DNA from: Candidatus Brocadiaceae bacterium
GTDB taxonomy: Bacteria > Planctomycetota > Brocadiia > Brocadiales > Bathyanammoxibiaceae
Direction: 5' to 3'
Length of the DNA: 16,016 nucleotides
Assembly (NCBI GenBank): GCA_030018855.1
Contig: JASEHG010000025.1
Span: 1 to 16,016 of the forward strand
Part shown: positions 11,661-16,016 of the stretch, in pieces
Numbering within the stretch: position 1 is the stretch's first letter
Layout of the letters: each line of letters starts with the position of its first letter
The notes under the pieces: generated by a model
Database searches by the model: none
Seen by the model: the letters and a program-made list of their open reading frames with translations, nothing else
Told to the model about the DNA's origin: nothing
Position numbers and translations under genes: made by a program

Positions 11661-14600
11661 ATGCCCAAGGAAATACTGCGCTGGAAGATGCCCCTGATTG
11701 TCATAGTGGTAGCCCTGGCCTTGTTGTCCCTTTATCCCCCAACGGATAGGGTTATCAAAAAGGAGAAGGTAAAGGAGGTGGATGGCCAGGTGGTGGAACG
11801 CTCCACCCTGGAGGAGGTATGGCTTTCTTCCTTGTTAAGAGATAGGACGGTGAGGGAGGCCGTCCTCAAGGAGGAGACCACCCCCGAGGGGAAGAGGGTA
11901 AAGGAAAAGTTAGTGGAGTACGTGGCCAGGGGCAGGGTAAAACTGGGGCTAGACCTCCGAGGGGGTTCAGAACTCCTCTACAGGGTGAGGGTTGAGCCTG
12001 GACAGGAACGCCCCAGGCTGACCCAGGAGGTGATAGACATCCTCAAGAAGAGGATAGACCCCAAGGGTATCATGGAGTACCGCATCCAGGAGCAAGGGCT
12101 CCACAGGATTCTCATCCAGGTGCCCGGCGCTACCAAGGCAGAGACGGATGCCCTGAAGGACAGGATAGTCCGTCTCGGGAAGCTGGAGTTCAGGATGGCC
12201 GCCCCCAAGGGCAGCCCCGAATACCAGGAGGCGGATAAGGGGAAGGCCGTCCCGGGATACTATAAGCACTGGCACGGAAAGAAGCGAGGGGAGGTAGGGA
12301 AAGAGACCGAGGAGTGGTACCTGGTAAGGAACAAGATAGAAATTAGTGGAGAGAGCCTGTCCAGGGTCTATCCCGACAGGAAGGACATCCAGCCCGTCGT
12401 AGGGTTTGAGTTTAATACCGAGGGGAAGGCCAAGTTCTCCACCCTCACGGAAAGGAACATCGGCAGACCGATGGCCATTATCCTGGATGGGGTGCTCTAT
12501 TCTGCCCCCACCATCAGGGAACGCATCCCGGGCAAGGGTATCATAGAAGGCAACTTTACCCAGGACGAGGTTAACAACCTGATAGCAGTGATGAGGGCTG
12601 GGAGTCTCCCCGCTGACCTGGAGATGGAGATGGAGATGAGCGTGGGCCCCAGCCTGGGGAGAGACTCTATCAGGAATGGGCTCACGGCTGGCCTTGTGGG
12701 CAGTGCCCTGGTAGTGGGCTTTATGGCGGTCTATTACCTGGGTTCAGGGCTGGTGGCCAATCTGGCCCTTGTCCTGAACATCCTCTTTGTACTGGGAGCC
12801 CTCGCAATAATGGGGGCTACCTTGACGCTCCCCGGGATTGCAGGTCTTGTACTCATGGTAGGGATGGCGGTAGATGCCAACGTCCTTATCTTTGAACGTA
12901 TCAGGGAGGAAAAGGCCAAAGGCAAACCCATCCCCCTGGCCATGAAGACGGGTTACGAGAGGGCCTTTACCACCATTATTGACTCTAACTTGACCACCCT
13001 CATTACGGCCCTCATCCTTTATGCAGTAGGTACCGGCCCCATAAAGGGCTTTGGTATTATCCTATCAATAGGTATCCTTGTTAACCTCTTCACGGCGGTC
13101 TTCGTTACCAGGGTCGTTTTTGAACTCTTTCAACCGAAGGAGTTCAAGATGCTCAGGCTATTTGAAAAACCATCCATACACTTCATGGACTATTTCAAAA
13201 GGTGTTGCACCGCCTCAGTCCTGCTTATAACTGTGGGGCTGGTAGCATTCCAGTGGAGGGGTATTGATAAATACGATATAGACTTCACGGGCGGTACCCT
13301 TATTCACCTGCAACTTGCCCGACCCACGCCGGTCGGGGAGGTAAGGGGCACCCTCGCCCAGTTAGGGTATAAGGGCGCAGAGGTGCAGGGCGTCTGGACG
13401 GCGGGGGCACTGGTAGCAGAACCAACGGAGTTTGGCATCCGTATAAAGGGCCTTTCCGATGACAAGACAAGGGAGAAACTCCAGGCGGATTTCCAGAAGG
13501 TGCTGGGCGAGAGGTTGGAAGGCGTACAATTTGGCAAGCTCCCCACCGCCTTATCCTTAAAACTCAAAAAGCCCATGGAAGAGACTGAGCTCAGGAAGGT
13601 GCTGGCCGGGGCGGGTTATGCTGATGAGGATATCGTTATCCTGATACCTTTGGGTGTCTCAAGCAGGGAGTACGAGCTTACCGTGCCTGCCTTGAAGAAT
13701 GAGAACGCAAGGGTGGGTGAGCTGGAAAAACTTGTACAGGGTGTCCCTGGCCTGGCCTTCCAGGGTGTTACCCTCCAGTGGGGTGAACTGAAGGAGGTAG
13801 AGACACAAACTGCGCCTAAGGGTGCGATGGTTGGGGCCCAAGGCACCCTGGGGCTAGAACTTAATAATCCAATAGACCCGAAGCTCCTGGAGATAGAACT
13901 CTGGAAGAGGGGCTATCACCAGGTCTTTGTGAGCCTTCGGGAGGAGAGGGCCAGGAAGCTTACTGGTACCAAGCTAGAACTCATGGGGCCCAGGGGTACG
14001 CTGGCATCCATGAAGGGAGAGATGCCCAGAGAGTTGAGGCTCCCCTCGTTTATTTTCCTTACGGAGACCTCCCTGAGAGTGGGGTTAGAAAACCCCCTGG
14101 AGGAGGGGGCATTGAGGGCCACCATCCAGCCTGGGCGCCTGAATGTAACGAGGATAATGCCCCTGGGTGCGGCTGCAGAGAATTTCGGTATGGAGCTAAA
14201 CCCGCTCAGGGCGGAGAAGTTACAGGAGAAGATTAAAGAGGACGTAATATCGGCCTTCAGGGACAATCTATATAGAGAGACAATTGGGGTGACTTTTGAG
14301 AAGGTTTCTGATGCAGACGGAGAAACCCTGGCGAGCATGCACCTGGGCAAGCCCTTGTCCAAGAACAGGATAGAAGGTGCCCTGAGCGGGGCAGGCTATA
14401 ACCAGGCCCTGGCGGAGCCCCTGGAGGCAGGCCAGGACTACCGGGCAGTAAAGCTCAGGGTGAAATCTGCAGAATTTGACGCCATGAGGCCCAAACTGGT
14501 ACAGGCCTTCCAGATGCCAGACCCCCTGAAGAGGGTAGTGAGCATTGGCTCAACGGTGGCCGAGGAGATGAAGAACAGGGCGTATCTTGCCCTGATTTTT

Positions 14601-15182
14601 GCAAACCTGACCATAATTATCTACATATGGTTCCGTTTTGGAGAGGCGAAGTTTGGGGTAGCGGCCGTCATTGCCCTGGTACACGATGTATTATTCACCC
14701 TCGGGGCCGTGGCCGTGGCTGGATATTTCTCAGACGTCTTTGGAGAACTTAAATTGAACCTCCCCATGATCGCCGCATTCCTGGCCCTTGTTGGGTACTC
14801 CCTTAACGATACTATAGTAGTCTTTGATAGAATCAGGGAGAATATGGGAGGGAAAAAGGCGGTGGACGCCGGGCTGGTGAACGAGAGCGTCAATCAGACC
14901 CTGAGCCGTACCGTGCTAACTAGTTTGACAGTGTTTTTTGTAGTAGCCAGTCTCTACTTTTTGGGAGGAAGCGAACTCCAGGGTTTCGCCTTCGTCATGC
15001 TGGTGGGGGTAGCAGTGGGGACTTACTCTTCTATCTTTATTGCTAGTCCCGTACTGGTACACTGGCTCACGGTGAGGAGGGGCTTTGGGTTGATATTCCT
15101 GGCCCTGACGGCCCCCCTCTGGCTGCCGTGGAAGGTCTGGAAGAGGTTTATGGGTGGAACTGCCCATCCTCGCCGGGCATAG
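11661..15182 (+). CDS. secDF: Fused protein translocase SecDF with an expanded SecF head
   Basis: SecDF uses the proton gradient to pull exported proteins from the periplasmic side of SecYEG. In this 1173-residue fusion the SecD half has a first membrane segment (11-27), VKLGLDLRGGSELLYRV (93-109), the periplasmic head with GFEFNTEGKAKF, and five membrane segments (about 340-490) including GMAVDANVLIFERIREE. The SecF half has a membrane segment (515-531), DFTGG (541-545), and segments at about 972-1136 including GYSLNDTIVVFDRIREN. Between DFTGG and VVSIGSTVAEEM (959-970) lie about 410 residues, where SecF usually has about 90. They seem to consist of repeated modules starting near 547, 631, 730, 805 and 891. 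A further hydrophobic stretch (about 1141-1157) follows the usual last segment. GAGGAAG precedes the ATG. Confidence 0.95.
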   Translation: MPKEILRWKMPLIVIVVALALLSLYPPTDRVIKKEKVKEVDGQVVERSTLEEVWLSSLLRDRTVREAVLKEETTPEGKRVKEKLVEYVARGRVKLGLDLRGGSELLYRVRVEPGQERPRLTQEVIDILKKRIDPKGIMEYRIQEQGLHRILIQVPGATKAETDALKDRIVRLGKLEFRMAAPKGSPEYQEADKGKAVPGYYKHWHGKKRGEVGKETEEWYLVRNKIEISGESLSRVYPDRKDIQPVVGFEFNTEGKAKFSTLTERNIGRPMAIILDGVLYSAPTIRERIPGKGIIEGNFTQDEVNNLIAVMRAGSLPADLEMEMEMSVGPSLGRDSIRNGLTAGLVGSALVVGFMAVYYLGSGLVANLALVLNILFVLGALAIMGATLTLPGIAGLVLMVGMAVDANVLIFERIREEKAKGKPIPLAMKTGYERAFTTIIDSNLTTLITALILYAVGTGPIKGFGIILSIGILVNLFTAVFVTRVVFELFQPKEFKMLRLFEKPSIHFMDYFKRCCTASVLLITVGLVAFQWRGIDKYDIDFTGGTLIHLQLARPTPVGEVRGTLAQLGYKGAEVQGVWTAGALVAEPTEFGIRIKGLSDDKTREKLQADFQKVLGERLEGVQFGKLPTALSLKLKKPMEETELRKVLAGAGYADEDIVILIPLGVSSREYELTVPALKNENARVGELEKLVQGVPGLAFQGVTLQWGELKEVETQTAPKGAMVGAQGTLGLELNNPIDPKLLEIELWKRGYHQVFVSLREERARKLTGTKLELMGPRGTLASMKGEMPRELRLPSFIFLTETSLRVGLENPLEEGALRATIQPGRLNVTRIMPLGAAAENFGMELNPLRAEKLQEKIKEDVISAFRDNLYRETIGVTFEKVSDADGETLASMHLGKPLSKNRIEGALSGAGYNQALAEPLEAGQDYRAVKLRVKSAEFDAMRPKLVQAFQMPDPLKRVVSIGSTVAEEMKNRAYLALIFANLTIIIYIWFRFGEAKFGVAAVIALVHDVLFTLGAVAVAGYFSDVFGELKLNLPMIAAFLALVGYSLNDTIVVFDRIRENMGGKKAVDAGLVNESVNQTLSRTVLTSLTVFFVVASLYFLGGSELQGFAFVMLVGVAVGTYSSIFIASPVLVHWLTVRRGFGLIFLALTAPLWLPWKVWKRFMGGTAHPRRA

Positions 15183-15196
15183 AACAAGGAAACAGG

Positions 15197-15260
15197 AGAC
15201 AGGTGACAGGTAACAGAGGAAAATCTTTTCTTCCCGTCTCCTGTTGCCTGTTACCTGTCT
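15197..15260. repeat. Inverted repeat downstream of secDF
   Basis: Twenty-base arms at 15197-15216 (AGACAGGTGACAGGTAACAG) and 15241-15260 are complementary except at two positions, around a 24-base loop with a T-rich patch. ACAGGT-type units recur within each arm. It lies in the 155-base gap before the LysM gene. As there is no T-run after the stem, I treat it as a dispersed palindrome rather than a terminator. Confidence 0.75.
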
Positions 15261-15287
15261 ACTGGATAAAAGGGGTGGCACCTCATG

Positions 15288-15309
15288 CCATAGGTACATC
15301 TGCCTATGG
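15288..15309 (+). promoter_or_regulatory. Small hairpin in the leader of the LysM gene
   Basis: CCATAGG (15288-15294) and CCTATGG (15303-15309) are exact complements around an 8-base loop, followed by TGAGCTTTTATG. It lies about 20 bases before the AGGAGGAG ribosome binding site. It could be a weak terminator or attenuator for secDF read-through; evidence is structural only. Confidence 0.35.
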
Positions 15310-15337
15310 TGAGCTTTTATGTGGTTAGGAGGAGTAC

Positions 15338-16016
15338 ATGAATAGGAAGAGTTTTATAAGAAGGGTTGAGGTGCAGATAGGGATAATCCTGGGAGTGGTG
15401 ATGTTCTCCATCCTTGGGGTGTTTCTGGGCATAAGGAAGGGGGAGCAGAAGCCTCAGGAGGCCGCAGTGGTGACCAAAGTGGCGGACGAGACCTCTGAGA
15501 TGCTGAACCAGAAGGCCCTGGAGCAGGCCCAGGCAGAGGCCCAACCCAAAGAGGGTACAGTCGGGGCGTCTTTAGCCCAGGGGGCATCGGCACCGACTAT
15601 GGGGATTCCCCCAGGGGCCGCAGAGGCACCAGTGGCGCCCACTGCTGAAATGCCTGCCGCAGGCGAGCAGGGGCAGGTGGTAACTAAGACCTCTCCTCTA
15701 CCGGCGGTCTCCCTGCCTACTACCCATACGGTAAAGGCCAACGACACCCTCGTGGCCCTGGCCAGGAAGTATTATGGAGATGATTCAAAGTGGACCCTCA
15801 TTTCTGAGGCCAATCGGCTTTCTAACCAGCGCAACCTCGTGGTGGGCCAGAAGCTGACTATCCCTGCCCCCAAAGAGGTCTCAGCCTCCACCGCAGGCGG
15901 ACAGGCGACAAAGGCGGAGAAGCCGGCAGTAAAAGTCTCTGCCGCAAAGGCCCACAGGACCTTTCCGGGCAGGGCTCACAGGGCACAACAGGGAGACACC
16001 CTTTATAAGCTGGCCA
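15338..16016 (+). CDS. Membrane-anchored LysM protein (3' end beyond window)
   Basis: An open frame from ATG 15338, with AGGAGGAG just upstream, runs to the window edge (226 codons, no stop). A short basic N-terminus (MNRKSFIRR) and one hydrophobic segment (about residues 11-32) suggest a type II membrane anchor. A linker rich in Ala, Pro, Gln and Gly follows. Next comes one full LysM domain, HTVKANDTLVALARKYYGDD to QKLTIP (130 to about 176). A second begins at HRAQQGDTLYKLA near the edge. LysM binds peptidoglycan N-acetylglucosamine, so the protein probably ties the inner membrane to the cell wall. No catalytic domain is visible in the part present, but one could follow. It is co-oriented with secDF, 155 bases away, and may have its own leader. 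Confidence 0.85.
   Translation, partial: MNRKSFIRRVEVQIGIILGVVMFSILGVFLGIRKGEQKPQEAAVVTKVADETSEMLNQKALEQAQAEAQPKEGTVGASLAQGASAPTMGIPPGAAEAPVAPTAEMPAAGEQGQVVTKTSPLPAVSLPTTHTVKANDTLVALARKYYGDDSKWTLISEANRLSNQRNLVVGQKLTIPAPKEVSASTAGGQATKAEKPAVKVSAAKAHRTFPGRAHRAQQGDTLYKLA

Overview
This is a gene-dense, GC-rich bacterial chromosome segment (base composition judged by eye). The organism is not named by the sequence. I lean towards a deep-branching anaerobe, perhaps a Planctomycetota/Brocadiales-like lineage. The reasons are a single fused SecD-SecF polypeptide of 1173 residues with a greatly enlarged periplasmic head, a TPR protein carrying RNA-polymerase-alpha-CTD-like domains, and many non-ATG starts. 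The order ruvC-ruvA-ruvB-queH-spoIID-tgt-yajC-secDF also occurs in Clostridia and deltaproteobacterial-type genomes, so the phylum is inference only.

Layout. Two gene groups diverge from about 4070-4400. Leftwards (minus strand) lie a secreted LTxxQ/Spy-like protein, a Tat-leader radical SAM enzyme of the AmmeMemoRadiSam type, a secreted protein built of charged heptads, a trimeric-type purine nucleoside phosphorylase, and the start of cytidine deaminase (cut by the window edge). Rightwards (plus strand) lies a TPR protein with two alpha-CTD-like domains, followed by a tightly packed series: ruvC, ruvA, ruvB, queH, a spoIID-like lipoprotein, tgt, yajC, a secDF fusion, and a membrane-anchored LysM protein cut by the right edge. 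RuvABC process Holliday junctions. QueH and Tgt belong to queuosine tRNA modification. YajC and SecDF assist the Sec translocon. The SpoIID and LysM proteins point to peptidoglycan work. Pnp and Cdd are nucleoside salvage enzymes.

The most unusual feature is a set of short palindromic elements scattered through the window, not only between genes but inside them and in frame. One family has outer arms GTAGGGGC...GCCCCTAC with interior arms that differ from copy to copy yet stay self-complementary. Members lie inside queH, tgt and the Tat-leader region of the radical SAM gene, across the spoIID stop codon, and in two intergenic gaps. A second family (GTAGCCGCA...TGCGGCTAC around CCGCCTTAGGCGG) abuts pnp and includes its start codon. 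A third, AT-rich palindrome encodes part of the SpoIID lipoprotein signal peptide. The secDF gene adds a separate novelty: its SecF head domain looks like about five tandem copies of one module. I saw no rRNA, tRNA, CRISPR array, transposase or integrase. Apart from the repeats listed, no gene-free stretch exceeds about 340 bases; the longest is 4066-4402, which holds the second copy of the pnp-proximal repeat and a putative promoter.
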